Assembly: GCA_963753185.1 (NCBI GenBank)
Contig: CAVWBO010000007.1
Coordinates: 62,001 to 126,000, forward strand
Direction: 5' to 3'
DNA: 64,000 nt
Origin: SZUA-442 sp963753185
GTDB lineage: Bacteria > Actinomycetota > Acidimicrobiia > Spongiisociales > UBA5794
Every line of letters begins with the position of its first letter. The first letter of the stretch is position 1. The notes below the pieces were generated by a model that was given only the letters and a program-made list of their open reading frames with translations, made no database searches and was not told the DNA's origin. Shown here piece by piece: positions 1 to 8,250 of the stretch. A program made the position numbers and the translations under genes.

Positions 1-15
1 CGGGAACCCACCGCA

Positions 16-573
16 TCAGTCGTCGTCCTCGTGGTCGTCGTCATCGTCGTCCTCGTGGTCGTCGTCATCGTCGTCCTCGTGGTCGTCGTCGTCGTCGTGA
101 TCGTCGTCGTCGTGATCGTCGTCGTCGTAGTCGTGATCGTCGTCGTACTGGCCCGCAGGAGCCGCTACCGGCGGCTGTTGCTGGGTGACGGTCACGACAT
201 CGACGATGGGCGCAGGCACCGGCGGGCCGGCGATGGAGAAACCGGCCTCGTCGCAGATCTGTCGAAGCGCGTCCAACGCGGCAGCTTCGAGATCAGTGAT
301 GGAGCCGTCCCGCTCCCGCTCGATCAGCACCATGGCGTCGGACCCGCACGCCGAGGCCGTCACGTTCGCATCGACGGCAGCATCGGTCAGCACCACCGGA
401 TCAGCATCGCTCAACACGATCGGATCCACGGCCTGGTGCGCGGTCGTCTCAGGTTGGGACAGCGCCCCGACCAATGCAACGGCGGCAGCGGCCGTGATCG
501 GAACGATCAACAGTCCTGCGATGATCGAACCGGTGAGCCTCTTGCCCGATCCGTCCCTACCTCGTCCTGGCAT
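16..573 (-). CDS. Membrane-anchored protein with Asp/His-rich acidic tail
   Basis: Not a family I recognise. The 185-residue product has a basic N-terminus, one hydrophobic segment at about residues 15-37 and a mixed central region with two Cys. From about residue 145 to the end it is almost pure Asp, with single His or Glu every 4-8 residues. I chose the ATG at 573 because GAGGAGG lies about 8 nt upstream; longer reading upstream is low quality. The topology suggests one TM anchor with an extracytoplasmic polyanionic tail, which by composition could bind divalent metal (Ca, Ni, Zn). That role is inference. The tail is encoded by a degenerate GAC/CAC repeat that can expand or contract, so its length may vary between strains. 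Confidence 0.7.
   Translation of the reverse strand: MPGRGRDGSGKRLTGSIIAGLLIVPITAAAAVALVGALSQPETTAHQAVDPIVLSDADPVVLTDAAVDANVTASACGSDAMVLIERERDGSITDLEAAALDALRQICDEAGFSIAGPPVPAPIVDVVTVTQQQPPVAAPAGQYDDDHDYDDDDHDDDDHDDDDDHEDDDDDDHEDDDDDDHEDDD
20..165. repeat. Low-complexity GTC/GAC trinucleotide tract
   Basis: About 145 bp built of gtc/atc trinucleotides on the plus strand, i.e. the Asp/His codons of the tail of the gene above. A longer-period unit (cctcgtggtcgtcgtcatcg) recurs at the 5' end, consistent with slippage-driven expansion. It also creates long meaningless open frames on the plus strand. Confidence 0.85.
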
Positions 574-685
574 GTGCGTCCCTCCTCTGGGTATCTGCGA
601 CACACGATGCACGACGCTCCGATAACGGCGCGTTAAGCGACGGGCAAACCGGAGAAAAGACCTCGGTGCCAGTCCGAAAGAATCC

Positions 686-1135
686 TCACCCGGATCGAGG
701 TGACCCTCCCGGCGTGGGAGCCTCGCGACGGATGCCAGGGAACCGGTCGAAGTCGTTGTCAAAGGACACCACGACGCATCGGTGCTCGATCGCGAGGGCT
801 GCGAGGTGGGCGTCATTGATCAGGTTGCCGCCGGATCCGACGTGTTCGAGAAGACCGCGGAGCACCCGCGCGTGGTCAACCGTTGGCTCGATGACGACTG
901 CCGGTGGTGCCGCCAGCCACGCATCGACACGGTCCATGGCCTGAGCCGATGTCAGGGGCCGGGGGAAGAGCCCGTCCCTGGTCGAGAGTCTGAGGAACGC
1001 GAGCAGAGCGATCCATGAGAACGCGACCGTCGTCCCACCCGAGAGTGAGGAGTCGAGCCAGGACCGAGAGGCCTCGTGATGCTCGGCATCCGTGTTGACG
1101 GCGTACAGGAGGACGTTTGCGTCGACGAGCCTCAC
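686..1135 (-). CDS. vapC: VapC-type PIN-domain ribonuclease toxin
   Basis: Type II toxin; PIN-domain VapC proteins are Mg-dependent endoribonucleases that cut tRNA or rRNA when free of antitoxin. The 149-residue product opens with the first conserved acidic motif (MRLVDANVLLY, Asp5). It has an acidic residue in mid-protein and ends with the ND-A-HLAALA and SFDNDFDRF motifs that supply the remaining metal-binding Asp. Its start overlaps the end of the antitoxin gene by 4 nt, so the two are co-translated. Length and motif order are standard for the family. Family assignment is secure; the RNA target cannot be read from the sequence. Confidence 0.9.
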   Translation of the reverse strand: MRLVDANVLLYAVNTDAEHHEASRSWLDSSLSGGTTVAFSWIALLAFLRLSTRDGLFPRPLTSAQAMDRVDAWLAAPPAVVIEPTVDHARVLRGLLEHVGSGGNLINDAHLAALAIEHRCVVVSFDNDFDRFPGIRREAPTPGGSPRSG

Positions 1136-1383
1136 GAACCGGACCGCATGCGGCGAATCAGGTCGTCGTCCTCGAGGGCGCCCGCCACTTGGAGGGCAGG
1201 ATCGAGGTTCACCGTCGACGTTCCCAATGATGCGGTGGCGGTACGGAAGGCTTCCACGGATCCGGCCACCACCCCGTCGCGGATGGCGTCGTTCAGCGCC
1301 TCCTTGAAGGTGATGCCGCGCTCGAGCATGCGTCGACGCACGATCTGCTCGGTGTCGGAATCGAGTGTCACGGTGGTGCGCAT
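1132..1383 (-). CDS. vapB: VapB-type antitoxin
   Basis: An 83-residue partner of the PIN toxin. The N-terminus (MRTTVTLDSDTEQIVRRRM) is a ribbon-helix-helix DNA-binding segment followed by a helix with FKEALNDAIRDG. The C-terminal acidic tail (ALEDDDLIRRMRSG) is the usual toxin-binding part. It precedes vapC and overlaps it by 4 nt, the normal vapBC order. The likely promoter leaves no room for a Shine-Dalgarno: TATGAT ends 6 nt before the ATG, so the transcript is probably leaderless. Autorepression through the iterated repeat just upstream is expected from the family. Confidence 0.88.
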   Translation of the reverse strand: MRTTVTLDSDTEQIVRRRMLERGITFKEALNDAIRDGVVAGSVEAFRTATASLGTSTVNLDPALQVAGALEDDDLIRRMRSGS

Positions 1384-1433
1384 GGGCGCATCATAGCATC
1401 ACGCCTACTGATGCCTAGATGCCTAGATGCCTA
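1384..1433 (-). promoter_or_regulatory. vapBC leaderless promoter with three operator-like iterons
   Basis: On the minus strand a -10 box TATGAT (1390-1395) sits exactly 6 nt before the vapB ATG. Immediately upstream are three perfect tandem copies of the 8-bp unit taggcatc (plus-strand gatgccta at 1410-1417, 1418-1425 and 1426-1433). Their position over the -35 region suits a binding site for the VapB ribbon-helix-helix dimer. The repeats and spacing are seen directly; operator function is inferred. Confidence 0.55.
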
Positions 1434-1438
1434 TGGCA

Positions 1439-1457
1439 GGCCCGGCCCCACCGGGCC
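1439..1457. terminator. Possible terminator hairpin
   Basis: Perfect 7-bp GC stem ggcccgg/ccgggcc with a 5-nt loop, no U-tract. It lies downstream of the ABC exporter genes and the typA scrap and just upstream of vapB, where a stop for the minus-strand exporter transcript would be expected. Confidence 0.4.
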
Positions 1458-1473
1458 GGACCACGTCTGGCGC

Positions 1474-1591
1474 TGTCCGCCTACTTCTGCTTGCGGCGCC
1501 GCCGTTCGGACTCGGTCGAATGCCGCTTCCGGGCCCTCGCGCGCAATCGTGGAGATGATCGGGAACTCGATGTGCTGGTCGGCTGCATCGA
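1474..1591 (-). pseudogene. Mosaic duplicated fragment of typA
   Basis: Two blocks match the intact typA gene 2 kb away. 1474-1517 is identical over 44 bp to 3523-3566 (last codons, stop and 7 bp beyond). 1534-1591 matches 4842-4899 with 3 mismatches in 58 bp (codons about 152-171). They keep typA order and strand, but the roughly 1.3 kb between them is missing and the join is out of frame, so nothing is encoded. The scrap lies 34 bp past the permease stop. Intact typA and its own scrap therefore bracket the ABC exporter genes, as expected from a duplication followed by internal deletion, or from insertion of the exporter pair. Confidence 0.8.
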
Positions 1592-1625
1592 ACCTCGGCG
1601 ACCGGGATCCTCCCCGCCGTCTCGG

Positions 1626-2363
1626 TCATTCCCAACGGAAGAACCGAAGCGTGACTCCAGCGGTGCCGACCAGTATGGAGATGACGACGAGGAGTGACAG
1701 GCCGGGGTCGGTCGAGATCCAACCTCGTTGGACGATAGCGACGGCATGGGTGAGCGGGAGCACCTCCGAGATCGCGCCCATGGCATCCGAAAGGACTTCC
1801 GGCGGTGGTCCGGGTCCTCCGAGAAGGAGCATCACGAACCACAGCATGATGCCGAGCGCCTGCGCGGCGCGTGCCGTTGGAAGGATCGCTCCCAGCATCA
1901 CCCCCAGTGCGCCGAACATGACGGCGCACAGGACGAAGGCACCGAGCACGAGCAGCATCGAGTCCGGCCCTGGGAATTCGTAGATCGGCACCGCTGCCGC
2001 GACGAGCACGATGCTGCTGACAGCGGCGATGACCACGCCCACACCAACCTGGGCACCGGCAAACGCCCACACCGGCACCCCCGATGCCTGAAAGCGACGC
2101 AGGACCCCGCGCTCACGCAACTCGGCGACATGGACAGGAACGCTGATCAACCCAATCGACGCGGTGACCAATGCGACGTACGCCGGCACGTAGTAGGTCA
2201 TCGGTCCGACACCTCGGTAGAACCCGGCGTCGGCCTCGTTACCGAACACACCGCCGAGGATGAGGAGCATGATCAACGGCAGCGCAACGGAGAACACCAC
2301 GGTCAACGGCTCCCGCAGGAACAGCTTCAACTCCACGACGATCAACTTGCCGAGGACCTTCAC
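1626..2363 (-). CDS. ABC-2 type transporter permease
   Basis: Membrane half of an ABC exporter, 245 residues. It has six hydrophobic segments: about residues 20-42, 55-75, 100-125, 135-160, 165-185 and 215-238. The N-terminal VELKLFLREPLTVVFSVALPL and the G-V-RR-QASG-P cytoplasmic stretch are typical of ABC-2 (DrrB/YhhJ-like) permeases. The gene starts within the last 4 nt of the ATPase gene (ATGA), so the two form a translationally coupled exporter. Substrate unknown; drug, lipid or polysaccharide efflux are all possible for this family. Confidence 0.85.
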   Translation of the reverse strand: MKVLGKLIVVELKLFLREPLTVVFSVALPLIMLLILGGVFGNEADAGFYRGVGPMTYYVPAYVALVTASIGLISVPVHVAELRERGVLRRFQASGVPVWAFAGAQVGVGVVIAAVSSIVLVAAAVPIYEFPGPDSMLLVLGAFVLCAVMFGALGVMLGAILPTARAAQALGIMLWFVMLLLGGPGPPPEVLSDAMGAISEVLPLTHAVAIVQRGWISTDPGLSLLVVISILVGTAGVTLRFFRWE

Positions 2364-3292
2364 GCCGATCCACCCGCCGTGTAGCCGTCACCGTCGCGGT
2401 GACCAGTGAGGTGCAGGAAGACGTCCTCCAGCGAGCCTCCCTCGGCGCGAAGATCGAGTGGCTCGATTCCGTGCTCGACGAGGGAAGCCGCCACGAGCGC
2501 CAGCAGCGCTCCCGTGCCCTTCACCTCAACTGCTGTGCCTTGCCTGGCGATGGAGCCGACCCCGCGGACGGCTTGAAGGAATGCAAGATCTCCGCGGTCG
2601 GTCGAGAACGACACACGGATCTCGCCGGCGTGTTGGGCAGCGAGCTGCCGCGGCGTGCCGGTGGCGATCACCCGTCCGCCGTCGATGACCACCAGGCGGT
2701 CACACAGCCGCTCTGCCTCGTCCATGAAGTGGGTGACGAGCACGACTGTCGTCCCGAGGTCTCGCAGCCGCTCCACCAGGGACCACGAGACGCGACGCGA
2801 CGCTGGGTCGAGCCCTGTCGTCATCTCGTCCAGGAACACGATCTCGGGATTGCTGACCAGAGCGAGCGCGATGAACAGCCTCTGTTGCTGGCCTCCGGAG
2901 AGGGTTCCGAACCTCGCATCGCGCTTGTCCGCGAGGCCCCACTCCTCTATCAGGCGCTGGCAGTCCGACTCCTGTGGGGTCAGCGCTGCGAAGAGGTCCA
3001 ATGCCTCCCACACCTTCAGCCGATCGGGAAGCTGCGACTCCTGGAGCTGGACACCGATCCGTCGGCGAAGGGCCTCGGAGTCACGTCGAGGATCCATGCC
3101 GAGCACGTCGATCGTGCCACCGTCGGCACGACGCAGACCCTGCAGGCACTCGACCGTCGTCGTCTTGCCGGATCCGTTCGGCCCGATGATCCCGAAGATC
3201 TCCCCGGGCAGGACCTCGAAGGACACCTCACGCACGGCGTCGATGTCGCGGTAGCGCTTCGAGAGCCGCTCGACCGTGATGACTGCCGACAC
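2360..3292 (-). CDS. ABC transporter ATP-binding protein (DrrA-like)
   Basis: ATPase partner of the ABC-2 permease; 310 residues from the GTG at 3292, which follows a GGGGAT sequence. An ATG at 3370 gives a 26-residue unconserved extension and is less likely. Motifs in order: Walker A GPNGSGKTT, Q-loop (VQLQESQL), signature LSGGQQQR, Walker B IVFLDEMTTGLDP and H-loop VLVTHFMDEAE. After the nucleotide domain there is a C-terminal domain of about 80 residues, as in DrrA/CcmA-type drug and glycolipid exporters. The 237-nt gap up to typA holds only an unassigned promoter region. Confidence 0.88.
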   Translation of the reverse strand: MSAVITVERLSKRYRDIDAVREVSFEVLPGEIFGIIGPNGSGKTTTVECLQGLRRADGGTIDVLGMDPRRDSEALRRRIGVQLQESQLPDRLKVWEALDLFAALTPQESDCQRLIEEWGLADKRDARFGTLSGGQQQRLFIALALVSNPEIVFLDEMTTGLDPASRRVSWSLVERLRDLGTTVVLVTHFMDEAERLCDRLVVIDGGRVIATGTPRQLAAQHAGEIRVSFSTDRGDLAFLQAVRGVGSIARQGTAVEVKGTGALLALVAASLVEHGIEPLDLRAEGGSLEDVFLHLTGHRDGDGYTAGGSA

Positions 3293-3529
3293 CGAAATCC
3301 CCGCTTCGCGCGTTCGATGAGATGCCGACCGTTCGGTCGAACAGTGCTCGATCGACGCTGGCGATCGCATGCACGTACGACGTCATCATCCCACGTTTCC
3401 ACGATGAGGATCCTGGATACGGCCACGCGTGGGCGCCTCTCGGTGGATGCCGGAGAGCTTCCACTGATTCCCACGGTGCGCCGATGTCCGATCCATCCGA
3501 ACCAGAGTGCGGGTCCGCGCTTTGTCCGC

Positions 3530-5353
3530 CTACTTCTGCTTGCGGCGCCGCCGTTCGGACTCGGTCAGATAGCGCTTCCTGACACGGATGGACTTCGGGG
3601 TGACCTCGACGAGCTCGTCATCGGAGATCCACTCGATCGCAACATCGAGGGTCAGGTCACGAGGCGGCTTCAGCTTGATCGCCTCGTCCGTCGAGTGCGT
3701 GCGGATGTTGGTGAGTTCCTTGCCCTTCGTCGGGTTCACCTGCATCTCTCCCGGTCTCGATGCCTCACCGATGATCATCCCCTCGTAGACGTCGACACCC
3801 GGTCCGATGAACAGCTCGCCACGCTTCTGCAGGTTGTCCAGTGCGAAGCCCGTCGACGTTCCGATCCGGTCGGCGACCATCGCGCCGCCCGCTCGGTGGG
3901 GTAGCTCGCCGGCCCACGGCATCCACCCCGCGTGGTTCTGATGCACGAGTGCGGTGCCGCGAGTCGCGGTCATGAGCAAGGAACGGAAGCCGAGCAGGCC
4001 GCGAGCGGGTGCCTCGACAGTGACGATCGTGCGCCCGCTGTCTCCTGGCCGCATGTCGGTCATCCTTCCCTTGCGGGGCGACACGGCCTGCGTAACGGTC
4101 CCCACGTACTCATCGGGGACATCCACGACGGCTCGCTCGAGCGGTTCCTGTGGCTTGCCATCGATCTCGCGGATGATCACTTCGGGCCTGCTCACCTGGA
4201 GCTCGAAACCCTCCCTCCGCATGTTCTCGATGAGCACGGCGAGTTGGAGCTCTCCACGCCCTGCCACCTCGATTATCTCTGGTGACGAGGTGTTCCCGAT
4301 GCGGATCGAGACGTTCCCGAGCACTTCGCGTTCGAGCCGGTCGCGGATCTGACGGGACGTGAGGAACGAACCGTCCTTCCCGGCGAGCGGCGAGGTGTTG
4401 ACCCCGAACGTCATGCGCAGGACGGGTTCGTCGACCTTGAGTCTGGGGAGGGGCTTGGGATCCTTCACATCGGCGAGGGTGTCGCCGATCTCGACCTCTG
4501 GGAAGCCAGCCACCACGAAGAGGTCACCGGCGGTTCGATCCGAGACGTCGACCCGCCCGAGACCCTCGAAGCCCATCAGCTGGGTGAGCCTCCGCTTGAG
4601 GGGCGGCTCCTCCTCGTTGGCATGACACAGCGCGACCTGTTCACCGCTACGAAGCGTCCCCTGGACGACGCGTCCGATCGCGAGCCTGCCCAAGTAGTCC
4701 GAAGCGTCGAGGTTCGTGACGATCGCCTGCAGGGGCGCATCGGAGTCACCGGATGCGCCGGGGATCGTGTTGACGATTGCGTCGAGGAGCGGACTGAGAT
4801 CTGCGTCGTCGGGCGGTATCCCGAGACCGACGATCGCGCGCCCCTCGCGTGCAATCGTGGAGATGATCGGAAACTCGATGTGCTGGTCGGCTGCGTCGAG
4901 ATCGAAAAAGAGCTGGTAGACCTCATCGACCACGGCGTCGATCCGGGCGTCCTTGCGGTCCACCTTGTTGACGACGACGACCGTGGGAAGGTGAAGGGCG
5001 AGCGCTTTCTGGAGGACGTAGCGGGTCTGGGGCATCGGTCCCTCTGCCGCATCCACGAGGAGCAGCACGCCATCGACGAGCGCGAGCGCCCGCTCGACCT
5101 CACCGCCGAAGTCTGCGTGGCCGGGCGTGTCGACGAGATTGATCCGCGTCCCGTTCCATTCAACCGATGCCGCTTTGGCGAGGATGGTGATCCCACGCTC
5201 GCGCTCCTGTGCGTCGGAATCCATCACCCGATCGACGAGCGCGTCGTGTTCGGCGAAGACGCCGGTCGCGCGCAACATGGCATCGACCAGGGTGGTTTTG
5301 CCGTGGTCGACGTGCGCGATCAACGCGACATTGCGGAAGGGGGCGTCGGACAT
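3530..5353 (-). CDS. typA: Ribosome-associated GTPase TypA/BipA
   Basis: Translational GTPase that binds the 70S ribosome and acts in 50S assembly and stress or cold growth; 607 residues, the family norm. G-domain motifs: AHVDHGKTT (14-22), ERERGITI (switch I), DTPGHADF (G3) and NKVDR (G4). EF-G-like domains II-III and the BipA-specific C-terminal domain follow, ending in a basic KRYLTESERRRRKQK tail. A TAGGCT -10 lies 9 nt before the ATG, so the leader would be at most 2-3 nt. Parts of this gene recur as a scrap at 1474-1591. Confidence 0.96.
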   Translation of the reverse strand: MSDAPFRNVALIAHVDHGKTTLVDAMLRATGVFAEHDALVDRVMDSDAQERERGITILAKAASVEWNGTRINLVDTPGHADFGGEVERALALVDGVLLLVDAAEGPMPQTRYVLQKALALHLPTVVVVNKVDRKDARIDAVVDEVYQLFFDLDAADQHIEFPIISTIAREGRAIVGLGIPPDDADLSPLLDAIVNTIPGASGDSDAPLQAIVTNLDASDYLGRLAIGRVVQGTLRSGEQVALCHANEEEPPLKRRLTQLMGFEGLGRVDVSDRTAGDLFVVAGFPEVEIGDTLADVKDPKPLPRLKVDEPVLRMTFGVNTSPLAGKDGSFLTSRQIRDRLEREVLGNVSIRIGNTSSPEIIEVAGRGELQLAVLIENMRREGFELQVSRPEVIIREIDGKPQEPLERAVVDVPDEYVGTVTQAVSPRKGRMTDMRPGDSGRTIVTVEAPARGLLGFRSLLMTATRGTALVHQNHAGWMPWAGELPHRAGGAMVADRIGTSTGFALDNLQKRGELFIGPGVDVYEGMIIGEASRPGEMQVNPTKGKELTNIRTHSTDEAIKLKPPRDLTLDVAIEWISDDELVEVTPKSIRVRKRYLTESERRRRKQK

Positions 5354-5519
5354 CGAACCGTGAGCCTACGCCGACTCACGCGTTTGCATCCCCGGCGCGA
5401 CTCGCGGACGCCACGGGCAGGCGCCAGCGCGCCATTGTGCGAGAGCCGCCGACCTACGAGGCAGGTCGCGACGAGGGTTCCCTCGACGGTTTCGAACGTC
5501 CAACAGGCCGTCCAGAGGT

Positions 5520-6764
5520 TCAGCGCGCGGGTGAGGGCGAGCAGAGGCGACGAACCGCCTCGACGAGGACCGAGGCGACCGTGGACGCCTCCGACAATCG
5601 GACGTGCTCGTCCGCGGCGTGCGCCGCTGCGACGTCACCTGGTCCGTACACGACCGCGGATGCGCCGCCCTCGTGGACCCACAGGGCCATGTCGCACCCA
5701 TACGGCACGCCGACGGTGGCCGGCCGTACGCCGGTCACAGCTTGTGCAGCATCCCTCATCGTCCCGACGAGCGGATGGTCGATGGCGATGGAGGAGGATC
5801 CGAATGCTGCACCGGTCCGCTCGATCCTCGGCGGGTGGTCGACGAGCCAAGCGTCGTGGGCGATGGCAGCACGGAGGGTTCGCTCGAAGCGCGCTTCTGC
5901 CTCGGCGATCGTCTCGCCGATCGTGACTCCCACCCTGACCTCGGCCGTCACGCGATCCATCACGTTGGACGCCCACACGCCGCCACGCACGACGCCGACG
6001 GTGGTCGGATACGGCAGGTCGAGTCCGGCCATGGCGGGATGCTGTTCACCTGTGTTGATCTCGGCCTCGAGCTCGCGGAGCGCTCGATGGACCGTGATGA
6101 GGTGGTCCAGGGCGGACTCGCCACCGAGACGGGCGGCGGCATGCGCTGCGCGTCCCGGGATCTCGATCGTGTACGTGAGCGCACCGCCGTGGGCAACGAC
6201 GACCTGTGGCCCGCTCGGCCCCGATGTGGGTTCGGTGACGATGACGTGGTCGCCTGTCCAACCACGCCTGATCGCCGAGAGCGTTCCCGTCCCCCCGTCC
6301 TCCTCGCCAGGGACAACGACGATTCGCACCTCCCCGGCGAACGTCCTGTCACCCTCCGCGATCTCGGTGAAAGCCTCGACGGCGGCGACCACACCGGCCT
6401 TCATGTCGGCTGCGCCCCTGCCAAAGAGGACACCATCATCGAACTCACCTGCTGGGTCGGTGGTCCATGCGGCCAGGTCGCCAACCGGGACGACGTCGAC
6501 ATGCCCCGTGAGGACGACCGTGGGACCAGGACGGTTGCCGACGATCCTGGCTCCGACTGCGGGTATGTCGTCTCGCTCGACCTCCCGTCCCGGGTAGGCG
6601 GGATCTGCCTCCAGATCCGACATCGCGTCGACCCAGACGTCGACCTCGTCGGCAATGGGGACGAGCCAGGACGTGACCAGGTCTATTGCTTCGTGTTCGT
6701 GACCCGTCGGCGAAGAGGTCGCGACGAGTTCGACCGTGCGGTCCCTGATCCGGTCAGCATCCAC
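5520..6764 (-). CDS. M20-family metallopeptidase / amidohydrolase (ArgE/DapE-like)
   Basis: Zinc-dependent aminoacylase, deacylase or dipeptidase; 414 residues. The GTG at 6764 is chosen because GGAGGG precedes it by about 6 nt. Zn ligands and catalytic acids are visible: GHVDVVPVGD (His, Asp), GRGAADMKAG (bridging Asp) and PGEEDGGTGT (catalytic Glu-Glu), with a terminal His near GASAVVYGPGDVAAAHAADEH. The dimerisation domain lies in the middle (VVAHGGALTYTIEIPGRAAHAA). The profile fits acetylornithine deacetylase or succinyl-diaminopimelate desuccinylase relatives, but the substrate cannot be fixed from sequence, and no arg or dap genes are nearby. Confidence 0.85.
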   Translation of the reverse strand: MDADRIRDRTVELVATSSPTGHEHEAIDLVTSWLVPIADEVDVWVDAMSDLEADPAYPGREVERDDIPAVGARIVGNRPGPTVVLTGHVDVVPVGDLAAWTTDPAGEFDDGVLFGRGAADMKAGVVAAVEAFTEIAEGDRTFAGEVRIVVVPGEEDGGTGTLSAIRRGWTGDHVIVTEPTSGPSGPQVVVAHGGALTYTIEIPGRAAHAAARLGGESALDHLITVHRALRELEAEINTGEQHPAMAGLDLPYPTTVGVVRGGVWASNVMDRVTAEVRVGVTIGETIAEAEARFERTLRAAIAHDAWLVDHPPRIERTGAAFGSSSIAIDHPLVGTMRDAAQAVTGVRPATVGVPYGCDMALWVHEGGASAVVYGPGDVAAAHAADEHVRLSEASTVASVLVEAVRRLCSPSPAR

Positions 6765-6828
6765 GCGTCTCCCTCCGGCCCGAATCAGCGTACCGCGCCG
6801 ACCGTCGGTGGACACGGGTGAGGCGACG

Positions 6829-8178
6829 CTATGGCCAGATGCCTCGTTGCTCGGTTGCGGTTCGGCAACGTCCCACGGCTACGACGTGGGCAGCGACGCG
6901 CATCGTCGGATGCGCGACGTCATCGTCGTTCCCCGTCGCCGCCAGCCAATCTGCACGGTAGACGTCCATGCGATCGAGCAAGGCCGCCCTGGTCGTCACG
7001 ACCGCGTCGGTCGCCTCACGCATCGTCGCCCTGAGCCGGTCCTGGATCTCGGACTCGCTCCATTGTTCGTGGGCGAGATTCTGGGTCCATTCGAAGTACG
7101 ACACGACCACGCCGCCCGAGCAACTCAGGATGTCGGGGATGACCGGAATTCCGCGTTCGGCGAGGATGTCATCTGCTTCCGGTGTCGTCGGACCGTTCGC
7201 GGCCTCGATCACGACCTTCGCCTGCACGCGCCCGGCGTTGGCAGTCGTGATCTGGGTCTCGAGGGCCGCAGGGATCAGGACATCGCAGGGAACTTCCAAC
7301 ACCTCCTTGGGGCCGAGTTCCGTCGTGCCGGCTGTCCCGACGACGGTGCCCGTGACTTCCTTGTGGCGCTGCACTTCGGCCAGGTCGAGGCCATCGGGTG
7401 CGTGGACGCCCCCCTTCGAGTCACTGACCGCCACGACTCTGGCACCTGCGTTCGCAAAGATCCTCGCTGCGTGCCGTCCGGCGTTGCCGAAGCCCTGGAT
7501 GGCGACGTCTGCGCCTCCGATGCTTGGGATGTCGAGGATCGCCCCGAGCTCGACCATGTGCTCGAGGACGTAGAACAGGCCCTGGGCGGTCGCGGAGTCA
7601 CGACCGTGCGATCCGCCGAGGTCGAGCGGCTTCCCGGTGACCACCGGCAGGTTGTTCTGACCGGGATGCATCATCGAGTAGGTGTCGTAGATCCACGCCA
7701 TCGTCTGGGCATCCGTGTACACGTCCGGTGCAGGAATGTCGGTGTGGGGACCGATGTCGTCGCCGAGGGCGGAGATGTAGCGGCGCGTCAGGCGACGCTT
7801 CTCGTCCACGGACAGTGTCTTGGGGTCACACCGGATGCCACCCTTGGCCCCGCCGAACGGGATACCGGCGAGCGCGCACTTCCACGTCATCAGTGTGGCG
7901 AGGGCGACGACGTCGTGCTCGTTGACATCGGGGTGGTAGCGCACGCCCCCCTTGCCCGGCCCTCGGACGTTGTCGTGGAGGACACGATATGCGGTGAAGG
8001 TCTCCACGTACCCGTCGTCCATCCTGACAGGGAGGGCCAGTTTGATGATGCGTTCGGGTTCGAAGAGCCACCCTGCCATCCCACGCCAACCGTTCAGCGG
8101 ACGGATGAAAGGTCTGACACGGTCGAATTCGCGGCGGACCATGTCGGCGAAGTCGAGGTTCTCGGTCGGAGCAATCAT
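6829..8178 (-). CDS. gdhA: Glutamate dehydrogenase (Glu/Leu/Phe/Val family)
   Basis: Interconverts glutamate and 2-oxoglutarate with ammonia using NAD(P); cytosolic. The 449-residue product has the N-terminal substrate domain with GGVRYHPDVN, the catalytic Lys in LAGIPFGGAKGGIR and the proton-relay region DIPAPDVYTD. The Rossmann domain follows with VAIQGFGNAGRHAAR (GxGxxG). AAGGA lies about 7 nt before the ATG, and a TAGGAT -10 lies further up, so this gene is leadered, unlike several neighbours. Cofactor preference and the hexameric state are not readable from the motifs seen. The C-terminal end (about residue 440 on) is slightly unconventional. Confidence 0.92.
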   Translation of the reverse strand: MIAPTENLDFADMVRREFDRVRPFIRPLNGWRGMAGWLFEPERIIKLALPVRMDDGYVETFTAYRVLHDNVRGPGKGGVRYHPDVNEHDVVALATLMTWKCALAGIPFGGAKGGIRCDPKTLSVDEKRRLTRRYISALGDDIGPHTDIPAPDVYTDAQTMAWIYDTYSMMHPGQNNLPVVTGKPLDLGGSHGRDSATAQGLFYVLEHMVELGAILDIPSIGGADVAIQGFGNAGRHAARIFANAGARVVAVSDSKGGVHAPDGLDLAEVQRHKEVTGTVVGTAGTTELGPKEVLEVPCDVLIPAALETQITTANAGRVQAKVVIEAANGPTTPEADDILAERGIPVIPDILSCSGGVVVSYFEWTQNLAHEQWSESEIQDRLRATMREATDAVVTTRAALLDRMDVYRADWLAATGNDDDVAHPTMRVAAHVVAVGRCRTATEQRGIWP

Positions 8179-8250
8179 GCAATTCCTTACCTAGCTCCTC
8201 ATCATCCTACGCGCTGCGGACGGTCCGGGCCTTCGCATCAGGCCTTTGCA

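Noticed and set aside
31..636. Long plus-strand open frames of Val/Ile repeats opposite the first gene
   Set aside because: They are the complement of the Asp/His codon repeat; no start signal or family match, and the minus-strand gene has a good ribosome site.
1423..2070. Overlapping 200-residue minus-strand frame over the permease 3' end and typA scrap
   Set aside because: Out-of-frame shadow of the permease with Arg/Pro-rich sequence typical of high-GC antisense or shifted frames.
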